Origin: Streptococcus catagoni
GTDB taxonomy: Bacteria > Bacillota > Bacilli > Lactobacillales > Streptococcaceae
Length of the DNA: 64,000 nucleotides
Reading direction: 5' to 3'
NCBI RefSeq assembly: GCF_011421425.1
Contig: NZ_WPCW01000002.1
Coordinates: 390,221-454,220, forward strand
Numbering within the stretch: position 1 is the first letter of the stretch; every line of letters starts with the position of its first letter. The notes beneath the pieces were generated by a model. That model saw only the letters and a list, made by a program, of their open reading frames with translations. It was not told the origin of the DNA and searched no databases. Below, piece by piece: positions 9,439 through 20,454 of the stretch. A program made the translations under genes and the position numbers.

Positions 9439-9475
9439 AAAAGATCAGTTGTGGAGCCACAACTGATCTTTTTTG
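9436..9475 (+). terminator. Terminator after the glsB-like gene
   Basis: AAAAAAGATCAGTTGTGG pairs with CCACAACTGATCTTTTTT around a short AG loop. It is nearly perfect and symmetric, so it can act on both strands. The 200 nt that follow hold no ORF. Confidence 0.9.
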
Positions 9476-9687
9476 CAACATGAAATTGTCTTATCTTTTA
9501 ATGGTTGCCATAATCATTATAGGAAAGGAATATTTAAAAAAGGTAACAAATGGATAACAAAAAAGGGGGCTTTTGACTTATTTGATATACTTTTGCAAAA
9601 GCTGCTTAGAAGGTTGAAGGTCGAACTATTATAGAAAATAATGCTAATTTATGGTAGAATTTAGAAAAATATGAGGAGGAGCTTTGC

Positions 9688-9954
9688 ATGAAAGCTATTA
9701 TTACAGTTGTAGGAAAAGATAGTAAGGGTATTGTTGCAGGGGTTTCTGGTAAGATAGCTGAGCTGGGTTTAAATATTGATGATATCTCTCAGACTGTATT
9801 GAATGATTATTTTACCATGATGGCACTGGTTTCTTCTGACAAGCAAGAAAATTTTTCAGAATTAAGAAAAGAGTTTAATGATTATGGAAAAGAGCTCCAT
9901 GTTGACATTAATATCCAAAGCACGGCCATATTTGATGCTATGCATAAACTATAA
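9688..9954 (+). CDS. ACT-domain protein (UPF0237)
   Basis: This 88-residue single ACT domain begins MKAIITVVGKDSKGIVAGVSGKIAELGLNI, the ligand-binding half of the fold. It matches the UPF0237/YwaD-type stand-alone ACT proteins, thought to sense small ligands such as amino acids; no ligand can be read from sequence. GAGGAGC precedes the ATG. It lies 12 nt upstream of the PFL-family gene, a pairing conserved in streptococci and many other bacteria, so the two probably act together. Confidence 0.9.
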   Translation: MKAIITVVGKDSKGIVAGVSGKIAELGLNIDDISQTVLNDYFTMMALVSSDKQENFSELRKEFNDYGKELHVDINIQSTAIFDAMHKL

Positions 9955-9966
9955 GGAGATCAACTA

Positions 9967-11304
9967 ATGGATATAAAACAAGTTCGTGAAACCATTGCTA
10001 TGATTGAAGAGCAGCATTTTGATATTCGTACGATTACCATGGGGATCTCTCTTTTAGATTGTATTGATCCTGACATCCACAAGGCTGCTGAAAAAATCTA
10101 CACTAAAATTACAAGTAAGGCGGCTAACCTTGTTGCGGTAGGAGATGAGATTGCTGCAGAGCTAGGCATTCCCATTGTTAATAAACGTGTCTCTGTAACT
10201 CCGATTTCCCTTATTGGAGCTGCAACTGATGCAAAAGATTATCTGCCCCTGGCAAAGGCTCTAGATAAGGCTGCTCATAAAATAGGAGTAGACTTCATCG
10301 GAGGCTTCTCAGCCCTGGTACAAAAAGGCTACCAAAAAGGTGATGAGATTTTGATTCATTCCATCCCAAGAGCCTTAGCCGAAACTGAAAAGGTCTGTGC
10401 CTCAGTTAATATTGGCTCTACCAGATCCGGTATCAATATGACAGCTGTGGCTGATATGGGACGAGTTATAAAGGAAACTGCAGAGCTTTCTGACTTAGGA
10501 GCCGCAAAATTGGTTGTTTTCGCCAATGCTGTGGAAGATAATCCATTTATGGCTGGCGCTTTTCATGGGGTCGGCGAAGCCGATGTTGTTATTAATGTTG
10601 GTGTATCTGGTCCAGGAGTTGTTAAAAGAGCCTTGGAAAAAGTGCGTGGGCAAAGCTTTGATATTTTAGCGGAGACAGTTAAGAAAACAGCCTTTAAAAT
10701 CACCAGAATTGGTCAATTAGTGGGACAAATGGCTAGTGAAAGATTGGATGTTAAGTTTGGAATAGTTGACCTCTCCTTGGCACCAACCCCAGTAGTGGGA
10801 GACTCTGTAGCCCGTGTCCTTGAAGAAATGGGTCTTGAAAGAGTTGGCACTCATGGAACAACAGCAGCATTAGCTCTTTTAAATGACGCTGTCAAAAAAG
10901 GAGGTGTTATGGCCTGCAACCAAGTGGGTGGTTTATCTGGAGCCTTTATTCCTGTTTCTGAAGACGAGGGGATGATTGCTGCTGTTCAGACAGGAGCCTT
11001 GAATTTGGAAAAACTAGAAGCTATGACAGCCATCTGTTCTGTAGGTTTAGATATGATTGCAATTCCAGAAGATACTCCCTACCAGACCATTGCTGCCATG
11101 ATTGCTGACGAGGCTGCTATAGGGGTTATCAATCAAAAAACCACAGCGGTCAGAATTATCCCCAAAGGAAAAGTCGGAGAGATGATAGCATTTGGTGGCC
11201 TGCTAGGATCTGCTCCCGTTATGGCTGTCAATGAAAACTCATCTGCAGATTTCATTGCACGAGGAGGACAAATACCTGCTCCTATCCACAGCTTTAAAAA
11301 CTAA
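9967..11304 (+). CDS. PFL-family protein (UPF0210/DUF711)
   Basis: The 445-residue protein opens [32 protein letters not shown] and contains [18 protein letters not shown], as in the UPF0210 family. The family has a pyruvate-formate-lyase-like fold but no glycyl-radical motif is evident, and its reaction is unknown. Cotranscription with the ACT-domain gene suggests ligand-controlled activity. AAGGAGAT precedes the start. The end is followed by a short AT-rich gap and the phosphatase gene. Confidence 0.9.
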   Translation: MDIKQVRETIAMIEEQHFDIRTITMGISLLDCIDPDIHKAAEKIYTKITSKAANLVAVGDEIAAELGIPIVNKRVSVTPISLIGAATDAKDYLPLAKALDKAAHKIGVDFIGGFSALVQKGYQKGDEILIHSIPRALAETEKVCASVNIGSTRSGINMTAVADMGRVIKETAELSDLGAAKLVVFANAVEDNPFMAGAFHGVGEADVVINVGVSGPGVVKRALEKVRGQSFDILAETVKKTAFKITRIGQLVGQMASERLDVKFGIVDLSLAPTPVVGDSVARVLEEMGLERVGTHGTTAALALLNDAVKKGGVMACNQVGGLSGAFIPVSEDEGMIAAVQTGALNLEKLEAMTAICSVGLDMIAIPEDTPYQTIAAMIADEAAIGVINQKTTAVRIIPKGKVGEMIAFGGLLGSAPVMAVNENSSADFIARGGQIPAPIHSFKN

Positions 11305-11377
11305 GAAAGACATTTGCAAGATTTTGCAAGTGTTTTCATTTAATGCTATAATAAAAGAGACTATTTTGGAGGAAAAA

Positions 11378-12085
11378 ATGACTAAGACAAGACTTTATAT
11401 TGCTAGACATGGTAAAACAATGTTTAATACTATAGGACGAGCCCAAGGATGGTCTGACACCCCTCTCACCAAATTTGGTGAAGAAGGCATCCGAGAACTT
11501 GGTCTGGGATTAAAAGATGCGGCTATTCCCTTTAAGTCAGCCTTCTCCAGTGACTCTGGAAGAACCATGCAAACCATGGAGATTATTCTGAGGGAGTCTA
11601 AAAATGAATTTATCCCCTATACACGTGACAAACGTATCCGTGAATGGTGTTTTGGCAGCTTGGATGGAGCCTACGATTCTGAATTATTCCTCGGGGTTTT
11701 ACCAAGGACAAAGGCCTTCGCAGGCAAGGAGAATATGCGTGAAGTTCCCTATTCTGAATTAGCAGAAAGCATCGTTGAAGTGGACACTGCCAACTGGGCC
11801 GAGCCTTGGGAAGTTCTAAAAAAGAGGATTTGGGATGGCTTTGAAGCTATAGCCTTGTCTATCCAAAATTCAGGTGGAGGCAATGCAATTGTAGTTAGTC
11901 ACGGGATGACTATTGGTACCTTTATGTGGCTGATTGATCCTGATAGAGAAAAGCAGTATATAGATAATGGTAGTATTACTGTTGTTGATTTTGAAGATGG
12001 GAAATTTACCATTAAAGCAATAGGTGATATGAGTTATCGTTACCGTGGACGCGAAATAATTGAGAAAATGGCAAATGAAAAATAA
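11378..12085 (+). CDS. Histidine phosphatase-family protein (phosphoglycerate mutase-like)
   Basis: This 235-residue protein has the phosphohistidine motif YIARHGKTMFN near the N terminus and the second catalytic histidine in VVSHGMTIG near the C terminus. The branch is a general phosphatase; the substrate is unknown. The start at 11378 is chosen because TTTGGAGGAAAAA lies directly before the ATG. The longer ORF upstream overlaps the end of the PFL gene and looks unlike the family. The 3' end overlaps the following peptidase gene by 11 nt. Confidence 0.88.
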   Translation: MTKTRLYIARHGKTMFNTIGRAQGWSDTPLTKFGEEGIRELGLGLKDAAIPFKSAFSSDSGRTMQTMEIILRESKNEFIPYTRDKRIREWCFGSLDGAYDSELFLGVLPRTKAFAGKENMREVPYSELAESIVEVDTANWAEPWEVLKKRIWDGFEAIALSIQNSGGGNAIVVSHGMTIGTFMWLIDPDREKQYIDNGSITVVDFEDGKFTIKAIGDMSYRYRGREIIEKMANEK

Positions 12086-12821
12086 TAAACTCTTGGCAAT
12101 ATTATTGAAGTTTTTAGTAGTTTTACTCTTTCTTTTTTGCTTGTATTACTTTGTAAAGGGAGACCAAGCTCTCTCTCAAACATCAAAAAATCAGCAAACA
12201 AAGGTTCTTTCAAGTCAAAGTACTAAAAGTAAAGAAAGTGCTTTACCAAAGGTATCGGCAGGTGATTGGCAGTTAGTACTTGTTAATAAGGATCACCATA
12301 AAGATGAGATGAATCCTAAGTTAGTTGATATCAATGGAATCAAGGTAAATGCAAAGATTGAAAATGAGACAGCTGAATTTTTAGCAGCTGCCCAAACCAT
12401 AGACCCTCAAGAACATTTGATTTTAGGTTACCGAAGTGTGGAAGAACAAGCCAGTCTTTACCAATCCTATGTTGATCAAGAAAAAGCAAAAGCTCCTAAT
12501 TTAACCCAGAAAGCAGCCGAAGCTCTTGTTCAAGGCTATTTCCAGGCTCCAGGGACAAGTGAGCACCAAACAGGTTTAGCTATTGAGATGAGTACGGTTG
12601 ATACCTTAAACCAGTCTGATTCTAAAGTGGTAGAAAAAATCAAAAAAATTGCTCCAGACTATGGCTTTGTTTTGCGCTTTCCAGAAGACAAAAAGGATTC
12701 TACGGGTGTAAACTATAGAGATTGGCATTATCGTTATGTCGGGAAAAAATCAGCTAAGTATATGACAGAAAACAACCTATCATTGGAAGAATATGTAGGC
12801 TTATTAAAGGAGAAAAGATGA
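12075..12821 (+). CDS. VanY/LdcB-type M15 peptidase, membrane-anchored, with altered active-site residues
   Basis: The 248-residue protein has a positively charged start and a single hydrophobic helix (LLAILLKFLVVLLFLFCLYYFV), so it is probably anchored outside the membrane. A Ser/Lys-rich linker precedes an M15 peptidase domain. The family motif SxHxxGxAxD appears as SEHQTGLAIE and the late ExWHxRYVG as RDWHYRYVG. The Asp metal ligand is thus Glu and the catalytic Glu is Asp, unlike the paralogue at 30010. The start overlaps the phosphatase gene. The stop overlaps the next start (ATGA). A role in trimming peptidoglycan stem peptides is inferred, but activity is uncertain. Confidence 0.82.
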   Translation: MKNNKLLAILLKFLVVLLFLFCLYYFVKGDQALSQTSKNQQTKVLSSQSTKSKESALPKVSAGDWQLVLVNKDHHKDEMNPKLVDINGIKVNAKIENETAEFLAAAQTIDPQEHLILGYRSVEEQASLYQSYVDQEKAKAPNLTQKAAEALVQGYFQAPGTSEHQTGLAIEMSTVDTLNQSDSKVVEKIKKIAPDYGFVLRFPEDKKDSTGVNYRDWHYRYVGKKSAKYMTENNLSLEEYVGLLKEKR

Positions 12822-13411
12822 GAAAACGCTTGAAATTAAACACTTTCTTAATAGTCTTATTCTTCTTTTTGTTCCTACTTATGACACCCTTAATCATTCA
12901 TGGAAAAACACCCCAGTCTACCCAATTGGTGAAGGTGGCCTATACAGAGAAGGATTTTGTGGCGGAGATTGCTCAGGATGTCAAACCCCTAGCAAAAATC
13001 TATGGAGTGAGGCCATCAGTAATCATTGGACAAATTATCCTAGAAACGAATTCAGGAAGGACACTTCTTGCGGCCAGATATAAAAATCTCTTTTCACTGA
13101 CAGCAAGGCCTGGTCAGGACTTTATTGGGCTTATAAAAAGTAGGCCAACTAGTCAGTCGAGGGGCAATAGTAAAGTTCATTTTGTCCACTATCGCAATTG
13201 GGAAGCCTCTATAGCAGATTATTTTTATACTCTAAGAAATGGTCAGCTATGGGGAAAACACCTTTACCGCTTGTTAGCTACAGAAGTAGGTTACAAGGAA
13301 GCTGCCCAGGCTCTGGAAGAGTATATTTATCCTGATGACAAACATTACTCAGATAAACTGATAAAAGTTATTGAAGAAAATAATTTAACAGCCTATGATA
13401 AGAAAAATTAG
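12818..13411 (+). CDS. N-acetylglucosaminidase-type peptidoglycan hydrolase (glucosaminidase domain)
   Basis: This 197-residue protein has an N-terminal signal anchor (LNTFLIVLFFFLFLLMTPLII) and a compact glucosaminidase domain. GVRPSVIIGQIILETNSGRT carries the probable catalytic Glu, and the ending YPDDKHYSDKLIKVIEENNL is typical of GH73-like hydrolases. It would cut glycan strands at the cell surface. It is coupled (ATGA overlap) to the M15 peptidase, so two wall-cutting activities are encoded side by side. The stop codon lies inside a palindrome resembling CIRCE. Confidence 0.85.
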   Translation: MRKRLKLNTFLIVLFFFLFLLMTPLIIHGKTPQSTQLVKVAYTEKDFVAEIAQDVKPLAKIYGVRPSVIIGQIILETNSGRTLLAARYKNLFSLTARPGQDFIGLIKSRPTSQSRGNSKVHFVHYRNWEASIADYFYTLRNGQLWGKHLYRLLATEVGYKEAAQALEEYIYPDDKHYSDKLIKVIEENNLTAYDKKN

Positions 13412-13440
13412 CACTCTGAAAAAAGAGTGCTAATTTTTTA
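13408..13440 (+). terminator. Terminator that doubles as a near-CIRCE palindrome
   Basis: TTAGCACTC (13408-13416) and GAGTGCTAA (13425-13433) form a perfect 9-bp inverted repeat separated by 8 nt and followed by TTTTTTA. The arms are the exact CIRCE consensus, but the spacer is 8 instead of 9 nt. It overlaps the TAG of the glucosaminidase gene and lies just upstream of the hrcA promoter. Confidence 0.75.
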
Positions 13441-13450
13441 AGTTTTTCTC

Positions 13451-13478
13451 TTGACAAGCTTTTAGGATATAGTATAAT
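13451..13478 (+). promoter_or_regulatory. hrcA operon promoter
   Basis: TTGACA (13451-13456) and TATAAT (13473-13478) are both perfect, separated by 16 nt. The promoter sits between the CIRCE-like repeat on the left and the CIRCE element on the right. Confidence 0.9.
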
Positions 13479-13489
13479 GAAAACATAAG

Positions 13490-13516
13490 TTAGCAGTCTA
13501 AGGATATGAGTGCTAA
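13490..13516 (+). promoter_or_regulatory. CIRCE element (HrcA operator)
   Basis: TTAGCAGTC, 9 nt, GAGTGCTAA. There is one mismatch to the consensus arms. It begins 12 nt after the -10 box, so HrcA bound here would cover the transcription start, giving autoregulation and heat-shock control. Confidence 0.9.
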
Positions 13517-13539
13517 TTGTAAAAGGAGGTGCTTGGTTC

Positions 13540-14574
13540 ATGATAACAGAACGTCAGAACGAGATCTTAAACCTGATTATTGATTTGTTTACGCAAACTC
13601 ATGAACCAGTTGGCTCGAAAGCTTTACAGTCTTCCATTGAGACCAGTAGTGCAACCATTCGAAATGAAATGGCCAAGCTAGAAAAGCTTGGTTTACTAGA
13701 AAAAGCCCACACATCAAGTGGTCGCTTGCCAAGTCCAGCAGGTTTTAAATATTTTGTGGAGCACTCGCTAAATCTTGGAAGCATTGATGATGCAGATGTT
13801 TATCAGCTTGTTAAGGCCTTTGACTTTGAAGCCTTTAAACTAGAGGATCTTCTCAAAAAAGCTAGTCAGGTTCTGGCAGAGATAAGTGGCTATTCCGTTG
13901 CAATCTTGGATGTTGAGCCATCCTCTCAAAAGCTAACCGCCTTTGACATTGTCCAACTTTCTGCTCATGACGCCTTGGCTGTCTTAACTCTGGATGAGTC
14001 CAAGCCCTTAACTGTCCAGTTCGCTATACCTAAAAACTTTTTAGCCCGTGACATGGTCAAGGTTAAAGAAATCGTTGACGAACGTCTTATTGGACGTGAC
14101 TTAATGGATGTTCACTACAAGTTAAGGACGGAAATACCACAGATTCTTCAGAAATACTTTACAGTAACAGATAATGTTTTAGACCTCTTTGATTATATCT
14201 TTCAAGGGTTGTTTGAAGAAACAATATTTGTATCTGGTAAAGTAAAAGCTTTGGAGTATTCTGGTGTGGAAACCTATCAATTTCTAAATGATGAACAAAT
14301 GTTGGCTCTAACCATCAGGCAGGGCATGTCGGAAAATGAAATGGCCACGGTACAGGTTGCAGATAGTTCTGATCCGGCCTTATCCAATCTAAGCTTGTTA
14401 ACCTATAAATTTCTCATCCCTTATCGGGGCTTTGGACTACTAAGCTTAATTGGACCCATTGACATGGACTATCGAAGAAATGTCAGCCTCATCAATGTCG
14501 TAGGAAGAATATTAGCTATTAAACTAAGAGATTACTTCCGCTACTTAAATAGTAATCATTATGAAGTTAACTAG
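13540..14574 (+). CDS. hrcA: Heat-inducible transcription repressor HrcA
   Basis: The 344-residue repressor has an N-terminal winged helix ([58 protein letters not shown]) followed by the GAF-like HrcA core. It binds CIRCE and is kept active by GroEL in related bacteria. The ATG at 13540 follows AAAGGAGGTG. The longer in-frame GTG upstream lies inside the CIRCE element and is rejected. It is the first gene of the hrcA-grpE-dnaK-dnaJ cluster. Confidence 0.96.
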   Translation: MITERQNEILNLIIDLFTQTHEPVGSKALQSSIETSSATIRNEMAKLEKLGLLEKAHTSSGRLPSPAGFKYFVEHSLNLGSIDDADVYQLVKAFDFEAFKLEDLLKKASQVLAEISGYSVAILDVEPSSQKLTAFDIVQLSAHDALAVLTLDESKPLTVQFAIPKNFLARDMVKVKEIVDERLIGRDLMDVHYKLRTEIPQILQKYFTVTDNVLDLFDYIFQGLFEETIFVSGKVKALEYSGVETYQFLNDEQMLALTIRQGMSENEMATVQVADSSDPALSNLSLLTYKFLIPYRGFGLLSLIGPIDMDYRRNVSLINVVGRILAIKLRDYFRYLNSNHYEVN

Positions 14575-14626
14575 GATGTATGGGTCACTCCCACAATGAC
14601 TATCAAAAAAGAAAGAGGTCTTAGTT

Positions 14627-15202
14627 TTGTCAAAAAAATCTAAAAAAGAAGAAATGAACAAGGAAGAAGAAGTCAAAGACGAAAAAGTTCCTGATCAAGA
14701 GCTTGAAGAAATGAAAGAAGACTCAGCAGAAGTAAAAGAAGACAAAGTTGAAGAACTTCCTAAAAAAACAGACTTGGAGATGGCTCATGAACGAGCAGAA
14801 GAATTTGAAAATAAGTATCTTCGTGCCCATGCTGAAATGCAAAATGTCCAACGCAGATCACATGAAGAACGTCAAAGTCTGCAACGTTATCGTTCCCAAG
14901 ACTTAGCTAAAAAAATCCTTCCAAGTCTAGACAATTTGGAAAGAGCTTTAGCTGTTGAAGGCCTAACTGATGATGTTAAAAAAGGAATAGAAATGGTTCA
15001 AGAAAGTTTGATCCAAGCCCTTAAAGAAGAAGGTATCGAAGAAGTTCCAGTGGAAAGCTTTGATCACAACCTACACATGGCTGTTCAAACTTTAGAAGCT
15101 GATGAAGAACATCCAGCCGACACCATTGCACAGGTCCTCCAAAAAGGCTATAAGTTACACGAACGCCTATTAAGGCCAGCAATGGTAGTTGTTTATAATT
15201 AG
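14627..15202 (+). CDS. grpE: Nucleotide exchange factor GrpE
   Basis: This 191-residue protein has a long, highly charged Lys/Glu-rich N-terminal tail (about residues 1-45), a coiled-coil segment ([25 protein letters not shown]) and a C-terminal beta domain with the signature [10 protein letters not shown] and [20 protein letters not shown]. It releases ADP from DnaK. The start is TTG with AGAGG upstream. No nearer ATG is preceded by a ribosome site. Confidence 0.95.
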   Translation: MSKKSKKEEMNKEEEVKDEKVPDQELEEMKEDSAEVKEDKVEELPKKTDLEMAHERAEEFENKYLRAHAEMQNVQRRSHEERQSLQRYRSQDLAKKILPSLDNLERALAVEGLTDDVKKGIEMVQESLIQALKEEGIEEVPVESFDHNLHMAVQTLEADEEHPADTIAQVLQKGYKLHERLLRPAMVVVYN

Positions 15203-17229
<2,027 letters not shown>

Positions 17230-17859
17230 GAAGTGAGTGGCAGTCCTGTGGACTGTTCAGACTGTAGGTAATAGGCTAAGAAGCTCTGCAGGCTATCAAT
17301 AGATTTTCTATTTCTGCGAGCTTATTAACGCTAACTCTGCTGTGCTGAAACTGCCTAAAACGCCTATATTATAGGCATTTTAGACAGTCGGAACTTTCGA
17401 GACCTTAGGCTCGAAAGTTAGGTATGGAATTCTTTGGTTTTCTTAAACAGTCACTCCCCTGACTGTTTAACCTGTCCGACAGCACCTAAGGAAGGTAGCA
17501 AAAAGCGATTTTTTCTTCAAACTGAACAGTCCCATTTTCGACGATAGTAGTACTCCAAAAAGGCGGGGCGCCTCGCCCCGTCTGTTTTGGCTGTAAAAAC
17601 TAAGGATTCTGATATAAAAGCAAACTTAGAGAGGCATTAATCTTTCTGAGCTTGCTTGTGTGAATGTAACAAAATGAAGGATGGCAAGTGTTTGAGCAAT
17701 CAAACACGGGCTACGAACAACGCCCTTTGTATCTTATAGAGAGGAAATGAACCCGCCCTAAGGACTGTGTGAAAAAGATAAACTGATTTGTATGTAAGCA
17801 TACTTCTTCAGTTTCCTATTTTCACGGTTGTCTTTTACGGGCTTGGTATCTTATATTAT
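17230..17859 (+). other. Long dnaK-dnaJ spacer rich in hairpins and a repeated hexamer
   Basis: These 630 nt carry no convincing ORF. Perfect inverted repeats are AACTTTCGAG/CTCGAAAGTT (17392-17419), TAAACAGTC/GACTGTTTA (17444-17469), a GC-rich hairpin around GGCGGGGCG/CGCCCCGTC (17562-17582) extended by CCAAAA/TTTTGG, and GTGTTTGA/TCAAACAC (17688-17707). A larger imperfect one pairs 17351-17368 with 17370-17387. ACAGTC or GACTGT occurs at 17251, 17260, 17384, 17447, 17461, 17526 and 17763. The GC-rich hairpin may terminate or process the dnaK message. The rest is unexplained. Confidence 0.65.
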
Positions 17860-18996
17860 ATGAACAATACTGAATTTTATGAACGGTTAGGTATTTCCAA
17901 GGATGCCTCACAAGATGAGATCAAAAAGGCCTACCGTAAAATGTCAAAAAAATATCATCCAGATATTAATAAGGAGGCAGGAGCTGAACAAAAGTATAAA
18001 GAAGTTCAAGAAGCTTATGAAACCTTGAGCGATTCTCAAAAACGTGCTGCCTATGATCAGTATGGTGCTGCTGGAGCCCAAGGAGGCTTTGGTGGTGGAG
18101 CAGGCGGTTTTGGTGGTTTTGATGGCGGCGGCTTCGGTGGCTTTGAAGATATCTTCTCAAGCTTCTTTGGTGGCGGTGCAAGTCGTAACCCAAATGCGCC
18201 AAGACAAGGTGATGATCTTCAATACCGGGTTAATCTTTCTTTTGAAGAAGCTATTTTTGGTGTCGAAAAAGAAGTATCCTATAATCGAGAATCAGTCTGT
18301 CATACCTGTTCTGGTTCTGGTGCTAAACCTGGAACCAGTCCTGTAACCTGTGGACGTTGTCATGGTTCTGGGGTGATCACAGTTGATACCCAAACACCAC
18401 TAGGTATGATGAGACGTCAGGTTACCTGTGATGTCTGTCATGGAACAGGGAAAGAGATTAAGAGCCCGTGTCCAACCTGTCATGGAAGTGGACATGAAAA
18501 AGAAACCCATAAGGTTTCTGTGAAAATCCCAGCTGGGGTTGAAACGGGTCAACAGATCCGCCTTCAAGGTCAAGGGGAAGCTGGCTTCAATGGCGGCCCT
18601 TATGGTGATCTCTTTGTTGTCTTAAATGTCTTGCCTAGCCAGAAATTTGAGCGCAATGGTTCAACCATTTACTATACCCTAAATATTTCCTTTGTCCAAG
18701 CAGCTCTTGGTGCTACAGTTGATATTCCAACAGTTCACGGCGATGTTGAAATGTCTATTCCTTCTGGAACACAAACAGGTAAAACTTTCCGACTCAAAGG
18801 AAAGGGCGCTCCTAAATTACGAGGGAGTGGACAGGGCGATCAACATGTAACCATTAATGTTGTGACTCCTACAAAACTGAATGAGGCTCAAAAAGAGGCG
18901 CTTAAAGCCTTTGCAGAGGCTAGCGGAGAGGCTGTATCAGCTCCTAAGAAAAAAGGCTTTTTTGATAAAGTAAAAGACGCCTTTGAAGAAATCTAA
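17860..18996 (+). CDS. dnaJ: Chaperone DnaJ (Hsp40)
   Basis: The 378-residue protein has all DnaJ parts in order: a J domain with HPD in KKYHPDIN, a Gly/Phe-rich linker, four CxxCxGxG zinc repeats ([32 protein letters not shown]) and the C-terminal client-binding domains. It delivers substrates to DnaK and stimulates its ATPase. The ATG at 17860 gives the usual start ([12 protein letters not shown]). The 24-codon extension upstream is not DnaJ-like. The ribosome site is weak, which is unusual for this gene. Confidence 0.96.
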   Translation: MNNTEFYERLGISKDASQDEIKKAYRKMSKKYHPDINKEAGAEQKYKEVQEAYETLSDSQKRAAYDQYGAAGAQGGFGGGAGGFGGFDGGGFGGFEDIFSSFFGGGASRNPNAPRQGDDLQYRVNLSFEEAIFGVEKEVSYNRESVCHTCSGSGAKPGTSPVTCGRCHGSGVITVDTQTPLGMMRRQVTCDVCHGTGKEIKSPCPTCHGSGHEKETHKVSVKIPAGVETGQQIRLQGQGEAGFNGGPYGDLFVVLNVLPSQKFERNGSTIYYTLNISFVQAALGATVDIPTVHGDVEMSIPSGTQTGKTFRLKGKGAPKLRGSGQGDQHVTINVVTPTKLNEAQKEALKAFAEASGEAVSAPKKKGFFDKVKDAFEEI

Positions 18997-19007
18997 ACAC
19001 TTATTTC

Positions 19008-19038
19008 CAACCTGAACAAAAAATGTTCAGGTTTTTTT
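19008..19038 (+). terminator. Terminator after dnaJ
   Basis: AACCTGAACA pairs with TGTTCAGGTT, followed by TTTTTT. It closes the chaperone cluster before the FabT-controlled genes. Confidence 0.93.
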
Positions 19039-19049
19039 GATTAAAATGA

Positions 19050-19106
19050 TTGCAAGAATGACAAAGTTAGGGTAAAATAATGTCACGGTAGTTTGAATAT
19101 CAAACT
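19050..19106 (+). promoter_or_regulatory. fabM promoter with FabT box
   Basis: TTGCAA (19050-19055) and TAAAAT (19073-19078) are 17 nt apart. The palindrome AGTTTGAATATCAAACT (19090-19106) matches the FabT operator form TTTGA-NNN-TCAAA and covers the start of transcription. Confidence 0.85.
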
Positions 19107-19150
19107 ACTTTTTACATGTTCCTTGTTTTAAACTGGAAAGGGGTAGTCCA

Positions 19151-19942
19151 ATGAGCTATCAAACAATATTATTTGAAATAAGAGAAGAAGTTGCTACACT
19201 GACGCTCAACAGACCTGAAATTTCAAATGGTTTTAATGTTGCTTCCTGTCAAGAAATACTTGATGTCATAGAGCAAGTGAAAAAAGATGCCAACATTCGT
19301 TTTCTGGTCATTAAAGCCGTGGGGAAAGTTTTCTCTGTGGGCGGAGATCTAGTAGAAATGAAAAGAGCAGTTGACGATGAGGATATTCAATCCTTAGAGA
19401 AAATTGCAGAGCTGGTACAGGTTATTACTTATGAGATAAAGCATCTGCCAAAACCAGTAATTCTTTGTGCTGATGGTGCAGTAGCTGGAGCAGCCTTTAA
19501 CATTGCTCTAGCAGTGGACTTCTGTCTGATTAGCGACAAGACAAAATTTGTTCAGGCCTTTGTAAATGTTGGTTTAGCACCAGATGCAGGAGGACTTTAC
19601 TTGCTAACACGTGCAGTAGGTTTAAACCGAGCTGTTCATTTAGTTATGACTGGAGAAGCAGTCTCTGCTGAAAAAGCATTAGAATATGGCTTTGCCTACA
19701 AGGTATCTAAGTCAGAAGATTTGGAAGCTACCCTTGAGCAAGTCCTAAAAAGACTTAAAAGAGGCTCTTCTAATTCTTATGCAGCTATGAAAGCTTTAGT
19801 TTGGCAAAGTTATTTTTCAGACTGGGAAAACTATGCACCTTTGGAGTTGGAATTACAAAGTCAATTGGCTTATAAAGAAGATTTTAAAGAAGGCGTAAAA
19901 GCTTATAGCGAAAGAAGAAGACCAAATTTTAAAAATGCTTAG
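19151..19942 (+). CDS. fabM: FabM, trans-2,cis-3-decenoyl-ACP isomerase
   Basis: This 263-residue crotonase-fold protein has [11 protein letters not shown] near residue 60 and the oxyanion-hole region [17 protein letters not shown] near residue 115. In streptococci FabM isomerises trans-2 to cis-3 decenoyl-ACP, diverting chains to unsaturated fatty acids in place of FabA. The assignment rests on position: it is the first gene before fabT-fabH, has its own FabT box, and no other unsaturation gene is present. AAAGGGG precedes the ATG. Confidence 0.92.
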   Translation: MSYQTILFEIREEVATLTLNRPEISNGFNVASCQEILDVIEQVKKDANIRFLVIKAVGKVFSVGGDLVEMKRAVDDEDIQSLEKIAELVQVITYEIKHLPKPVILCADGAVAGAAFNIALAVDFCLISDKTKFVQAFVNVGLAPDAGGLYLLTRAVGLNRAVHLVMTGEAVSAEKALEYGFAYKVSKSEDLEATLEQVLKRLKRGSSNSYAAMKALVWQSYFSDWENYAPLELELQSQLAYKEDFKEGVKAYSERRRPNFKNA

Positions 19943-19955
19943 ACTTCATAAATTC

Positions 19956-19998
19956 TTGCAATATAGTTTGAACTCTGATATAATTTGAAAGTCAAAGT
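19956..19998 (+). promoter_or_regulatory. fabT promoter with FabT box
   Basis: TTGCAA (19956-19961) and TATAAT (19979-19984) are 17 nt apart. TTTGAAAGTCAAA (19984-19996) is a FabT palindrome overlapping the -10 and start site, so FabT should repress its own operon. Confidence 0.87.
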
Positions 19999-20019
19999 TT
20001 ATTGGAGGGAGGTGCCCAG

Positions 20020-20454
20020 GTGGAATATCAACAAATTAATGACTATTTAGTGGACATATTTAATCGTATTTTAGTGATTGAAGAGATAAGTCTGAAAACT
20101 AGTCAATTTAATGATGTTTCTTTAAAAGAGATGCATACCATTGAGATTATTGGTAAATATAATCAAGTTACTCCCAGTGACATCGCTAGGGAATTAATGA
20201 TTACCTTAGGTACTGTTACAACCAGTCTCAATAAACTTGAAGCTAAAGGTTATATTGAACGGACACGATCACTTTCAGATAGACGGGTAGTTTTTTTGAG
20301 CCTGACCAAGAAAGGTAGACTTTTAGATCGTTTACATGCAAAATTTCATAAAAACATGGTTGGTCATGTTATTAAAGAAATGGATGAAGAAACGATGAAA
20401 GCTCTATTAAAGGGACTTAGTAATCTACATCAGTTTTTGGAGGACCTTATTTAA
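20020..20454 (+). CDS. fabT: Fatty acid biosynthesis repressor FabT (MarR family)
   Basis: The 144-residue MarR-family regulator has its winged helix in the middle ([44 protein letters not shown], wing [14 protein letters not shown]). In streptococci FabT uses long-chain acyl-ACP as corepressor and represses the fab genes. The GTG at 20020 is the start because TTGGAGGGAGGTG precedes it. The upstream in-frame TTG is part of that ribosome site. The stop overlaps the fabH start. Confidence 0.94.
   Translation: MEYQQINDYLVDIFNRILVIEEISLKTSQFNDVSLKEMHTIEIIGKYNQVTPSDIARELMITLGTVTTSLNKLEAKGYIERTRSLSDRRVVFLSLTKKGRLLDRLHAKFHKNMVGHVIKEMDEETMKALLKGLSNLHQFLEDLI

Noticed and set aside
17688..17707. TTTGA ... 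TCAAA palindrome in the dnaK-dnaJ spacer as a fourth FabT box
   Set aside because: The spacer is 4 nt, not 3, the outer bases differ, and it is far from any lipid gene.
17788..17859. N-terminal extension of DnaJ from 17788
   Set aside because: The 24 extra residues are hydrophobic, unlike any DnaJ N terminus, and the J domain is complete from 17860.
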